Shown one piece after another: positions 28,097 through 36,778 of a stretch of 64,000 bases of DNA. A program made the translations under genes and the position numbers. The notes below the pieces were generated by a model. The model did not search any database, had not been told where the DNA came from, and saw only the letters and a list, made by a program, of their open reading frames with translations. Origin of the DNA: Mayfieldus sp963740555 (GTDB lineage Bacteria; Actinomycetota; Thermoleophilia; Solirubrobacterales; 70-9); NCBI GenBank assembly GCA_963740555.1, contig CAVUES010000015.1, positions 124,001 through 188,000 of the forward strand. The letters run 5' to 3'. Numbering within the stretch: position 1 is the stretch's first letter; every line of letters starts with the position of its first letter.

Positions 28097-30166
28097 TTGA
28101 CCGACTTCCTTACGTCGTACGGCCCAGTCGTCGCCCTCGCCTGCGCCGCCGCCGCGGTCGTCTACGGCGCGCTGATCACTCGACGCCTGCTGCGCTGCTC
28201 GCCGGGCAACGAGAAGATGCAGGAGATCTCGGGAGCGGTCCAGGAGGGCGCCCGGGCATACCTGACGCGGCAGTACACGATCATCGCCGGCGTCGCGGTG
28301 GTGCTGGCGATCGCGCTGATCCCGCTTCAGAACTACAAGACGGCGATCGGCTTCGTGATCGGGGCGACGCTCTCAGGCTCCGCAGGCTTCATCGGCATGA
28401 ACCTCTCCGTGCGGGCAAACGCCCGCGTCGCGGAGGCGGCGCGGGGCGGCGTCCCGCCGGCTCTCGACGTCGCCTTCAAGGGCGGATCGGTCACCGGTCT
28501 GCTCGTGGTCGGTCTTGCCCTGCTCGGCGTCGCCGGCTACTACGGCATCCTCGTGATCACGGGCTCCAGCGACAAGGACGCCGTCGACGCCCTGATCGGG
28601 CTCGGCTTCGGCGGCTCGCTGATCTCCGTCTTTGCCCGACTCGGGGGCGGCATCTTCACCAAGGCGGCCGACGTCGGCGCCGATCTGGTCGGCAAGGTGG
28701 AGGCGGGGATCCCTGAGGACGATCCCCGCAACCCGGCGGTGATCGCCGACAACGTCGGCGACAACGTCGGCGACTGCGCCGGCATGGCGGCCGACCTCTT
28801 CGAGACCTACGCTGTCACCGCCGTCGCGGTGATGCTGCTCGGGGTGCTGACCTTCACCGAGCAGGCCCAGGTCGCGATCTACCCGCTGGTGATCGGCGGG
28901 GTGGCGATCATCGCCTCGATCATCGGCGCGCTCTCGGTGCGCACCAAGACGGACCGGGTCGAGGGCGCCCTCTATCAGGGCCTGATCGTGTCGGCCCTGA
29001 TCAGCGCTGTTGCTTTCTATCCGGTGACCAAATGGCTGATGGACGGCCTGAACCTGAAGAGCACGGAACTGACCGCGAACGCGCCCGCTGTCGGCGACCT
29101 CTACCTCTGCGCGCTGATCGGGCTCGGCGTGACCGCCTTTTTGTTCGTGATCACCGACTACTACACCTCGACCCGCTTCCGGCCGGTGCGCACGATCAGC
29201 CGCGCCTCGCAGACCGGCCACGCCACCAACATCATCCAGGGGCTCGCGCAGGGGCTTCAGTCGACCGCCGCCCCGGCGATCGTGATCGCGCTGGCGATCC
29301 TCGGCGCCGATCAGCTCGCCGGCATCTACGGGATCGGCGTCGCGGTCATGGCACAGCTCTCGCTCTGCGGGCTGATCGTCGCCCTGGACGCCTTCGGGCC
29401 GATCACCGACAACGCCGGCGGTATCGCCGAGATGGCCGACCTGCCCGAGGAGGTCCGCAACGTCACCGACCCGCTGGACGCGGTCGGCAACACGACCAAG
29501 GCGGTCACGAAGGGTTACGCGATCGGCTCCGCCGCGCTCGCGGCACTGGTGCTGTTCAACGCCTTCCAGCAGGAGCTTCAGGACCAGGCCAAGGTCGGGC
29601 AGGTGATCGACTTCAAGCTCACGCAGCCCGAGGTCCTGATCGGCTTGATCGTCGGCGGGATGATGGTCTACCTGTTCGCCGCGCTGGCGATCGAGGCGGT
29701 GGGTCGCGCCGGCGGCCAGGTCGTCGAGGAGGTGCGGCGCCAGTTCCGCGAGAACCCGGGGATCATGGAGGGCACGCAGCGGCCCGAGTACGGGCGCACC
29801 GTGAGCATCGTCACCGCCGCGGCGCAGCGCGAGATGATCCTTCCCTCGCTGATCCCGATCGTGGTGCCGCTTGTGGTCGGCCTGCTCAGCGCCAAGGCGC
29901 TCGGCGGCCTGCTGATCGGCGTGATCGTGGTCGGGCTGTTCATGGCGATCTCGATGACCGCCGGCGGCGGCGCCTGGGACAACGCCAAGAAGCTGATCGA
30001 GGACGGTGCCTACGGGGGCAAGGGAACCGAGGCCCACGCCGCGTCGGTCACCGGCGACACGGTCGGCGATCCCTACAAGGACACCGCCGGGCCGGCGATC
30101 AACCCGATGATCAAGGTCGCCAACATCGTCGCACTGCTGATCATCCCGATCGTCCACATCTCCTAG
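28097..30166 (+). CDS. hppA: Membrane-bound H+-translocating pyrophosphatase, K+-independent type
   Basis: Integral-membrane proton pump driven by PPi hydrolysis; 689 residues with about 16 membrane segments. The PPi site is seen in ADVGADLVGKVEAGIPEDD and NVGDNVGDCAGMAADLFE, and near the C-terminus in GDTVGDPYKDTAGPAINP. The determinant region reads GNTTKAVTKGYAIGSA with Lys where K+-dependent enzymes have Ala, so it should be K+-independent. Start TTG 28097 has GGAGGAGC seven bases upstream. Confidence 0.97.
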   Translation: MTDFLTSYGPVVALACAAAAVVYGALITRRLLRCSPGNEKMQEISGAVQEGARAYLTRQYTIIAGVAVVLAIALIPLQNYKTAIGFVIGATLSGSAGFIGMNLSVRANARVAEAARGGVPPALDVAFKGGSVTGLLVVGLALLGVAGYYGILVITGSSDKDAVDALIGLGFGGSLISVFARLGGGIFTKAADVGADLVGKVEAGIPEDDPRNPAVIADNVGDNVGDCAGMAADLFETYAVTAVAVMLLGVLTFTEQAQVAIYPLVIGGVAIIASIIGALSVRTKTDRVEGALYQGLIVSALISAVAFYPVTKWLMDGLNLKSTELTANAPAVGDLYLCALIGLGVTAFLFVITDYYTSTRFRPVRTISRASQTGHATNIIQGLAQGLQSTAAPAIVIALAILGADQLAGIYGIGVAVMAQLSLCGLIVALDAFGPITDNAGGIAEMADLPEEVRNVTDPLDAVGNTTKAVTKGYAIGSAALAALVLFNAFQQELQDQAKVGQVIDFKLTQPEVLIGLIVGGMMVYLFAALAIEAVGRAGGQVVEEVRRQFRENPGIMEGTQRPEYGRTVSIVTAAAQREMILPSLIPIVVPLVVGLLSAKALGGLLIGVIVVGLFMAISMTAGGGAWDNAKKLIEDGAYGGKGTEAHAASVTGDTVGDPYKDTAGPAINPMIKVANIVALLIIPIVHIS

Positions 30167-30189
30167 AGGGCACAGATAGGCTCGGCCCG

Positions 30190-30303
30190 GTGAGCGCGAG
30201 GCTCGTCAAAAGAGCATTGCGCGGGGCCGAGCGCGAACATCAGTTGTGCGCGAGGCTCGTCAAAAGAGCATTGCGCTGGGCCGAGCGCGAACATCGTTTG
30301 TGA
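30190..30303 (+). repeat. Tandem mini-ORF repeat, second locus (54-bp units)
   Basis: Two units related to those at 2575. From GTG 30190 they read as one 37-residue open frame (VSARLVKRALRGAEREHQL, then ARLVKRALRWAEREHRL). Its TGA (30301-30303) shares one base with the ATG of the next gene. The first unit also holds GAACATCAGTTG, one base off a LexA core. Confidence 0.85.
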
Positions 30304-31382
30304 TGGCCGAACTAGCGAGCGGGCCGATCAACGTCGCCGACTACGAGCGCCTCGCGTCGGAGGCGCTGGACGCGGGGCCGCTCGGCTACTTCTCGGGCGG
30401 GGCCTGGGACGAATTCACCCTGCGCGAGAACGTCGACATCTGGCGCCGCTGGCGGCTGCGGCCGCGGATGCTGGTCGACGTGGGCGAGGTCAGCACCGCG
30501 ACCGAGCTGCTGGGCAGCGAGATATCGATGCCGATCGTCGTCGCGCCGGTCGCATTCCAGCGCATGGCGCACGATGACGGCGAGCAGGGGATGGCGCGGG
30601 CCGCGGCGGAGGCGGGCACGCTGATGTGTCTGTCGACGATCGCGACCGCCCGTCCCAGCGAGGTGGCCCAGGCGGCTCCCGGTGGGCACCGTTGGTTCCA
30701 GCTCTATTGCTTTCGCGACCGCGCCGTGACCCAGGCGCTGATCGACGAGGCGGTCGAGTTCGGCTATGAGGCGATCGTGCTGACGGTCGACGCCCCGAGG
30801 CTCGGCTGGCGCGAGCGCGACATGCGCGCCGGGTTCGTCGTTCCGGCGAGCATCACCGTCCCCAGCGTCGCCGCGGCGCTCGGAGCCGACCAGCCGATCG
30901 GGCCCGCGGAGGCATTCGCGCTCCTGGATCCGACCCTTACCTGGGCCGACCTCGAGCAGCTGGCCTCCGCCTGCGACCTGCCGGTGCTCGTCAAGGGCGT
31001 GCTGACGGCCGAGGACGCGGAGCTGGCGCTCGACCACGGGGCCGCCGGGGTGATCGTCTCCAACCACGGCGGTCGCCAGCTCGATGGAGTCGCGCCCTCC
31101 GCCGAGGCGCTTCCGGAGGTCGCGGACGCGGTCTCGGAGCGCGGCGTCGTGCTGGTCGACGGCGGGGTGCGGCGCGGCACCGACGTGCTGGTCGCGCTGG
31201 CGCTCGGCGCCGACGCGGTGATGGTCGGACGACCGGCGCTCTGGGGCCTGGCGGCGGACGGGCAGCAGGGGGCGCTGCGGGTGCTTCAGATCCTCCGCAA
31301 CGAGCTCGAGCTCGCCCTGGCCCTGGCCGGCTGTCCTTCGCCCGGGGCGGTCACCAGCGAGCACGTCCGGCGCGCTCCTTAG
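30303..31382 (+). CDS. FMN-dependent alpha-hydroxy-acid oxidase/dehydrogenase
   Basis: Protein of 359 residues of the lactate/glycolate oxidase family. The FMN barrel motifs are present: VAPVAFQRMAH, LYCFRDRAVTQAL, LPVLVKGVLTAEDA, the catalytic SNHGGRQLDG with His and Arg, and VDGGVRRGTDVL. It oxidises an L-2-hydroxy acid to the 2-oxo acid, with O2 or a quinone-linked acceptor; the substrate is unknown. ATG 30303 overlaps the end of the repeat mini-ORF (TGATG). Confidence 0.92.
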   Translation: MAELASGPINVADYERLASEALDAGPLGYFSGGAWDEFTLRENVDIWRRWRLRPRMLVDVGEVSTATELLGSEISMPIVVAPVAFQRMAHDDGEQGMARAAAEAGTLMCLSTIATARPSEVAQAAPGGHRWFQLYCFRDRAVTQALIDEAVEFGYEAIVLTVDAPRLGWRERDMRAGFVVPASITVPSVAAALGADQPIGPAEAFALLDPTLTWADLEQLASACDLPVLVKGVLTAEDAELALDHGAAGVIVSNHGGRQLDGVAPSAEALPEVADAVSERGVVLVDGGVRRGTDVLVALALGADAVMVGRPALWGLAADGQQGALRVLQILRNELELALALAGCPSPGAVTSEHVRRAP

Positions 31383-31413
31383 ACGGCGCCAGGCGTCCCT
31401 ATAGTCGGGTTTG

Positions 31414-33318
31414 ATGGCCCAGCGGATTCCGCGCGACGAGAGCCTCAGCCGCGTCTACGGCGTCGGCGCGCTGTTCTCGGCCGCCTACGGCAACGTCGGC
31501 TCCTCGATCTACTACGCGCTCGGCGTCACCGCCGCCTTCGCGCTAGGGCTCACCCCGGTCGCCTTCGTTGTCGCGGGGGTGATCTTCGCCTTCACCGCCG
31601 CCTCCTACACCGAGGCGACCGTCATGTACCCCGAGGCCGGCGGCTCCTCGAGCTTCGCCCGCCACGCGTTCAACGAGCTGGTCAGCTTCATCGCCGCCTG
31701 GGGCCAGATGCTCAACTACGTGATCACGGTCGCGATCTCGGCCTTCTTCGTGCCTCACTACCTGGCCGTGTTCTGGCACCCGCTGCACCACGGCCCGGGC
31801 GACGTGATCGGAGGCATCGTGTTGATCGCCGGGCTGGCGGCGCTCAACGTCAAGGGCAGCCAGGAGTCGGCGCGGCTCAACCTGGTGCTGGCGATCGCCG
31901 ACCTCTGCACCCAGATCGTCCTGGTCGCGATCGGGATTGCGCTGGTGCTCAGCCCGACCACCCTGGTCGACAACGTCCACCTCGGCGTGGCGCCGAGCTG
32001 GGGCGACTTCGCGCTCGGGATCGCGGTCGGGATGATCGCCTACACCGGCATAGAGACGATCTCCAACATGGCCGAGGAGGCCAAGGACGCGCCGCGCACG
32101 ATTCCGCGGGGCGTCGGCTTCACCGTGCTGGCGGTGCTCGGCCTCTACCTGCTGATACCGGTCGTGGCGCTCTCGGCGATGCCGGTCCACCACCTGCCGA
32201 ACGGCGAGTACTCGACCGCGCTCGGCTCCAGGTTCGCCGGCGATCCGATCCTCGGCATCGTCGAGAACCTCGGCCTCGGGCACGGCCTGACCCAGGCGAT
32301 GCGCTACTACGTCGGCGTCCTCGCCGCGGTGATCCTGCTGATCGCGACCAACGCGGGGTTGATCGGCGTCTCCCGGCTCACCTATTCGATGGGCCAGCAT
32401 CGCCAGCTGCCCGAGCGACTGCGCCAGGTCCATCCCCGCTTCCGCACGCCGTACATCGCGATCCTCGTCTTCTCCGGGGTCGCGGCGATCACGCTGATCC
32501 CGGGTCAGACGAAGCTGCTGGCGACGATGTACTCGTTCGGCGCCATGCTCTCGTTCACGATCGCCCACGCCGCCGTGATCTGGCTGCGCAAGCGAAAGGC
32601 GGATCACGAGCGCGCTTGGAAGCCGCCGCTCAACTTCCATGCCTTCGGCTTCGAAATTCCCTTGACGGCGGTGCTCGGCGGGCTGGGGACGTTCTCCGCC
32701 TGGATCGTGGTGATGGCGCTGAACCCGCGCACGATGGCGATCGGCGCCGGCTGGATGGCGCTGGGAATCCTGATCTACGTCCTCTACCGGCGCGCTCAGA
32801 GCCTGCCGATCACCGACACGGTGAAGGTCGTCTTGCCGGAGCCGCTCGGCGTCGAGGAGATCGAGTACCGAAGCGTGCTGGTCGCGTTTCGCGACAACCA
32901 GCCGTTCTCCGAGCAGATGGTCGCCACCGCGATCAAGCTGGGCTCGAAGCGGCGGCGCGGGGTTCACGTGCACGCGATGATCACCGTGCCGACCCATCTT
33001 CCGCTCGACGCGGACTTGCCCCGTGAGGAGAGCGAGGCGCTCAACAAGATCGAGCGCGCAAAGCTGATCGGCGGGCTGCGGGTCACCGGCCACGCCGAGC
33101 GCGTGCGTCCCGGCCAGGCCGGTTACGCGATCGCAGAGGAGGCGCGGATGATCAACGCCGCCGCGATCGTGATCGGACTGCGATTCCGCAACGGCCACCC
33201 GATGTACGACGAGACCCTCCAAACCGTGCTCGCTGAGCGCCCGACCCGGGTGATCGTCGTCTCGGACCCGGAGGCGGAGGGAGTGCCGCGGCTGCAACCC
33301 GCCCTGACGCCCGGCTGA
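31414..33318 (+). CDS. APC-superfamily permease fused to a C-terminal USP-like domain
   Basis: Protein of 634 residues. Twelve or more membrane segments in the first ~450 residues include the APC-type GNVGSSIYYALG and GMIAYTGIETISNMAEEAKD. The last ~180 residues (from IEYRSVLVAF) are soluble and resemble a universal-stress-protein Rossmann-like domain. Likely imports amino acids or polyamines, or potassium as in Kup-like relatives, under nucleotide control; specificity is not deducible. Paralog of the gene at 33565. Confidence 0.83.
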   Translation: MAQRIPRDESLSRVYGVGALFSAAYGNVGSSIYYALGVTAAFALGLTPVAFVVAGVIFAFTAASYTEATVMYPEAGGSSSFARHAFNELVSFIAAWGQMLNYVITVAISAFFVPHYLAVFWHPLHHGPGDVIGGIVLIAGLAALNVKGSQESARLNLVLAIADLCTQIVLVAIGIALVLSPTTLVDNVHLGVAPSWGDFALGIAVGMIAYTGIETISNMAEEAKDAPRTIPRGVGFTVLAVLGLYLLIPVVALSAMPVHHLPNGEYSTALGSRFAGDPILGIVENLGLGHGLTQAMRYYVGVLAAVILLIATNAGLIGVSRLTYSMGQHRQLPERLRQVHPRFRTPYIAILVFSGVAAITLIPGQTKLLATMYSFGAMLSFTIAHAAVIWLRKRKADHERAWKPPLNFHAFGFEIPLTAVLGGLGTFSAWIVVMALNPRTMAIGAGWMALGILIYVLYRRAQSLPITDTVKVVLPEPLGVEEIEYRSVLVAFRDNQPFSEQMVATAIKLGSKRRRGVHVHAMITVPTHLPLDADLPREESEALNKIERAKLIGGLRVTGHAERVRPGQAGYAIAEEARMINAAAIVIGLRFRNGHPMYDETLQTVLAERPTRVIVVSDPEAEGVPRLQPALTPG

Positions 33319-33373
33319 GCTGGGCCCGGCCGTGATTGAGCGAGCCGGGCGCGGCCGTAGAATCGCCCCAGCG

Positions 33374-33568
33374 ATGCCGTCTCCCGAGGGGATCTACCAA
33401 GGCTCGGTCCGAGCCATGTCGGTGGTGATGGTGGGGCTCGGTCTCGCGATCCTGACCTTGACCCTGGTCAGCGGCGGGGGCCCGCTGTCGCTTGGCATCC
33501 TGCTCGGCCTTGCGTTCGTGGCGGTCGGGGTCGGGCGCCTCTGGATGGCCTCGCGGATGAAGAGGTGA
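33374..33568 (+). CDS. Small two-helix membrane protein
   Basis: 64 residues from ATG 33374 with two hydrophobic segments (MSVVMVGLGLAILTLTLV and LSLGILLGLAFVAVGVG) joined by a Gly-rich turn. The stop overlaps the GTG start of the next permease (GTGA), so it is likely cotranslated with it and may be an accessory subunit. No known family recognised. Confidence 0.65.
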   Translation: MPSPEGIYQGSVRAMSVVMVGLGLAILTLTLVSGGGPLSLGILLGLAFVAVGVGRLWMASRMKR

Positions 33569-35592
33569 GCCCGGAGGAGGCGAACGAGGCGCCGGAGGCG
33601 CGCGAGGCGGAGGAGGAGCGGTCGACGCCGTTAAAGCGCGCCGTGGGTGTTCCGTGGCTGTTCGCGGTCATCTACGCGACAGTCGGCTTCTCGATCTACT
33701 TCGCGCTCGGAGTCGTCGCTGATCGCGGGCTTGGATTCACGCCCGTGATCTTCTTGATCGCGGGCCTGCTTTTCGTGCTCACGACCCTTACCTACATGGA
33801 GGGTGCCGCGATGTTCCGCGAGCGCGGCGGCTCCTCGACCTTCGCGCGCTACGCGTTCGACGAGCTGATCTCGTTCATCGCCGGCTGGGCGATCCTGATC
33901 GACTACCTGATCGTGATCGCCCTGGCGGCGATCTCGGTTCCCCATTACCTGGAGCCGGTCTCGCCCCATCTGGGCGACGCCGGATTCGAGATCGCGATCG
34001 GTGGACTCGTGATCGCTGCCGTCTCGGTTTTGAATATCGTCGACATCAGCGGTCGCCCGTACCAGCGCCTGCTCGCCAGCTTCGCCCTCGCGGACGTCTT
34101 CCTCCAGCTCGCGGTGATCATCGTCGGGGCGATCGTCGTCACGCATCCCGACCGGCTTACCGACCAGCTTCACCTCTTTCACTCACCGGACCTGGTCGAC
34201 ATCGCCTACGCGACCGTGGTCGCGATGGTCGCCTATGCCGGAATCGAGGCGGCCTCCAACCTGGCGCCGGACATCGACTTCGAGCCCAAGGACCTGCGGC
34301 GGATCATCTCCACGGGGGCGCTTGCGGTGCCTCTGATCTATGCGGGCATGGCGGCGATCGCCCTGATGGCGGTGCCGGTCGTCGCCGGGCCCCATGGGCC
34401 GGAGACGGCGCTCGGCGGCCGCTACATCGAGAACCCGGTGTTGGGGGTCGTGTCGGCGTTTCACCCCCACTGGCTCTCCGTCCTGATGCGATGGATGGTC
34501 GCCCTGATCGCGGCGCCGGTGCTCGTGATCGCCGCCTACACCTCGATGCTGGGGGTCTCGCGCCACATCTACACGCTGGCGATCAACCGCCAGATCCCCA
34601 GCTGGCTGGGCAAGCTCGGCACCGTCCACGAGACCCCCTACGTGGCGATCGTCGTCGCGGCGGTGCTCTCGTTCGGACTGCTTGTCCCAACCGACGTCAA
34701 GCTGTTGGCCGGCATCTACGCCTTCGGCGCCATGCTCGCCCTCACGATCGCCCACCTCTCGATCGTGCGGCTGCGGATCACCGAACCGGAGAGGGAGCGG
34801 CCATTTCGAGGGCCGGGGACGATCCGCTGGCGCGGCTACCAGCTGCCGGGCCTGGCGATACTGGCGGCTGTTCTCAGCATCCTCGCCTTCGCCAGCGTTC
34901 TCGCCTTCCACAGCGGGGCCCGCTGGGTCGGGGGCGGCTGGATGGCGTTCGGGCTCGTCTCCTATTTCGTCTATAGGCGGCTGGTCGAGGGCACCAGCCT
35001 CACCAAACGCGTCTCGGTAACCGCCGAGGCGCTCACCAAGCAGGTCCCGGAGATCGAGTACAACCGGATCCTGGTGCCCGTTTTCGGCACCGAGCTCGAC
35101 GACGACATCGTCGGTACGGCGGGCCGCCTGGCTGCGGCCGACGAGGACACCAGCGACGAGAGGCCAGGCGCCCGGCTCGACGTGGTCTATGTGGTCGAGG
35201 TGCCGATGACTTTGCCGCTCGACGCCAATCTGCCGCAGGAGCGCGAGAAGAAGGCACGCGAGGCACTCGAGCGCGCGAAGGAGGTCGGGGAGGAGTACGA
35301 GTCGGTCGAAGTGCACACCGCGCTCGTCCCCGCCCGCTCGATCGGCTCCGGAATCGTCGAGATGGCGCGGCGGACCGGCGCCGAGGCGATCGTCATGGGC
35401 GGCGAGCCTCCGAGCAAGATTCGGGGCGGCGCCGTCCTGGGTGGGATCGGGGCGGCGCGGCCCGACGAGGTCGGGGCGGCGACCGAATATGTGTTGAAGA
35501 AGGCGCCCTGCCGGGTTCTGCTGACCGCCCCGCCGGAGCCGGCTGGCGCTCAGAGCGACGGCGCCGGGCAGCCCGAAGCGGGCGGCGGCTGA
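33565..35592 (+). CDS. APC-superfamily permease fused to a C-terminal USP domain, paralog 2
   Basis: Protein of 675 residues from GTG 33565. The membrane part carries GFSIYFALGVVADRGLG and MVAYAGIEAASNLAPDID; the C-terminal ~200 residues form a USP-like domain (YNRILVPVFGTELDDDIVG ... GAEAIVMGGEP). Homologous along the whole length to the gene at 31414. Downstream TrkA-type genes in the same orientation suggest a linked ion or amino-acid transport function. Confidence 0.83.
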   Translation: MSPEEANEAPEAREAEEERSTPLKRAVGVPWLFAVIYATVGFSIYFALGVVADRGLGFTPVIFLIAGLLFVLTTLTYMEGAAMFRERGGSSTFARYAFDELISFIAGWAILIDYLIVIALAAISVPHYLEPVSPHLGDAGFEIAIGGLVIAAVSVLNIVDISGRPYQRLLASFALADVFLQLAVIIVGAIVVTHPDRLTDQLHLFHSPDLVDIAYATVVAMVAYAGIEAASNLAPDIDFEPKDLRRIISTGALAVPLIYAGMAAIALMAVPVVAGPHGPETALGGRYIENPVLGVVSAFHPHWLSVLMRWMVALIAAPVLVIAAYTSMLGVSRHIYTLAINRQIPSWLGKLGTVHETPYVAIVVAAVLSFGLLVPTDVKLLAGIYAFGAMLALTIAHLSIVRLRITEPERERPFRGPGTIRWRGYQLPGLAILAAVLSILAFASVLAFHSGARWVGGGWMAFGLVSYFVYRRLVEGTSLTKRVSVTAEALTKQVPEIEYNRILVPVFGTELDDDIVGTAGRLAAADEDTSDERPGARLDVVYVVEVPMTLPLDANLPQEREKKAREALERAKEVGEEYESVEVHTALVPARSIGSGIVEMARRTGAEAIVMGGEPPSKIRGGAVLGGIGAARPDEVGAATEYVLKKAPCRVLLTAPPEPAGAQSDGAGQPEAGGG

Positions 35593-35612
35593 GCACCTCT
35601 AGTATCCGACCC

Positions 35613-36089
35613 ATGTTCATCCTCATCGTGGGCTGCGGCCGAGTTGGGTCGTCGGTGGCCAGGGAGATGCTCCAGGACGGGCACGAGGTCTCGTGCCTGG
35701 ACGAGGACCCCGAGTCCCACGCGCGCCTCGAGCTCGGGATAGACCAGAGTTGGGAGGACCTCGGAGGTCAGTTCACGGTTGGGACGGCGCTTGAGATCGA
35801 TGCGCTCAATGAAGCGGGGATCGAGAAGGCGGATGCGTTCATCGCCGCGACCGACGGCGACAACACGAACATCGTCATCGCCCAGATCGCCAAGCGGCGC
35901 TTCAACGTGCCAACGGTGATCGCGCGCATTCTCGACCCCTACCGGGCTGAGTGGTACGAGCACCAGGGGGTGCACACGATCTGCCCCACCAAGGTCGCGA
36001 TCGAGATGCTCGAGAACAACGTGCGCGAGGCAGCCGCGAAGCACAGCGGCGGATCGAACGGGTCCCCGACGTCCGAACAGACCGGCTAG
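35613..36089 (+). CDS. TrkA-N (RCK) NAD-binding protein 1
   Basis: Protein of 158 residues: a single RCK Rossmann domain, FILIVGCGRVGSSVAREML, with the acid at the end of the second strand (LDEDPESHARLE). It lacks the TrkA-C domain, so it probably pairs with the next gene's product to form a gating ring on a transporter, binding NAD(H) or ATP. Fifteen-base gap to the next gene. Confidence 0.88.
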   Translation: MFILIVGCGRVGSSVAREMLQDGHEVSCLDEDPESHARLELGIDQSWEDLGGQFTVGTALEIDALNEAGIEKADAFIAATDGDNTNIVIAQIAKRRFNVPTVIARILDPYRAEWYEHQGVHTICPTKVAIEMLENNVREAAAKHSGGSNGSPTSEQTG

Positions 36090-36103
36090 CGAGGCGACCG
36101 CGG

Positions 36104-36778
36104 ATGTACATCATCATCGTCGGAGCCGGGAAGGTGGGTTGGAACCTCGCCCGCGAGCTGCTCGACAAGGATCACGAGGTGACGGTGATCGAGGACGACC
36201 GGCGCCGCTATCTGACCGTCGAGCAGGAGCTCGAGCACAACATCCAGTACGGCGACGCATCGGAGCTTTGGGTGCTCGAACGGGCCGGAATCCAGCGCGC
36301 CGACATGGTGATCGCCGTGACCGGCGACGACGAGGACAACATGCTGATCTGCCAGGTGGCCCGCGAGAAATACATGGTCGATCGCATCATCGCCCGGGTC
36401 AACAACCCGCGGAACCTCCAGCACTTCGAGCTGCTGGGGATAAAGCCCTCGGTCTCGGCCACCGGCCTGATCCTGAACTTGATCGAGCACGAGGTTCCCG
36501 AGTACGGCCTCGTGCACCTGCTCGACTTCCCCGAGGAGCGGCTGGAGATCATCGAGATGCTGCTCGAGAAGGACTCGCGGGTGGCGGGGCAGCGGGTTGG
36601 GGACCTGAGCATGCCAGAGGGCAGCCTGCTGATCTCGGTCCTGCGCGAGGGGCGGGGGTTCGTCCCCGGTCCCGAAACGGTCCTCGAGCCGGGCGACGAG
36701 ATCCTTGCCGTCCTCGACCCTGGCCGCGAGGAGGATCTGAAGGAGTTTCTCGGCCCCGACGGAGCCGGGGAGGAGTGA
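36104..36778 (+). CDS. TrkA-N/TrkA-C (RCK) protein 2
   Basis: Protein of 224 residues from ATG 36104. RCK-N domain (YIIIVGAGKVGWNLARELL, then VIEDDRRRYLTV) followed by a TrkA-C domain (about 140-222). Two-domain partner of the preceding single-domain protein. No TrkH/KtrB channel is encoded nearby; the two APC-USP permeases upstream are the only candidate targets in the window. GTGA overlap with the flavoprotein downstream. Confidence 0.9.
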   Translation: MYIIIVGAGKVGWNLARELLDKDHEVTVIEDDRRRYLTVEQELEHNIQYGDASELWVLERAGIQRADMVIAVTGDDEDNMLICQVAREKYMVDRIIARVNNPRNLQHFELLGIKPSVSATGLILNLIEHEVPEYGLVHLLDFPEERLEIIEMLLEKDSRVAGQRVGDLSMPEGSLLISVLREGRGFVPGPETVLEPGDEILAVLDPGREEDLKEFLGPDGAGEE

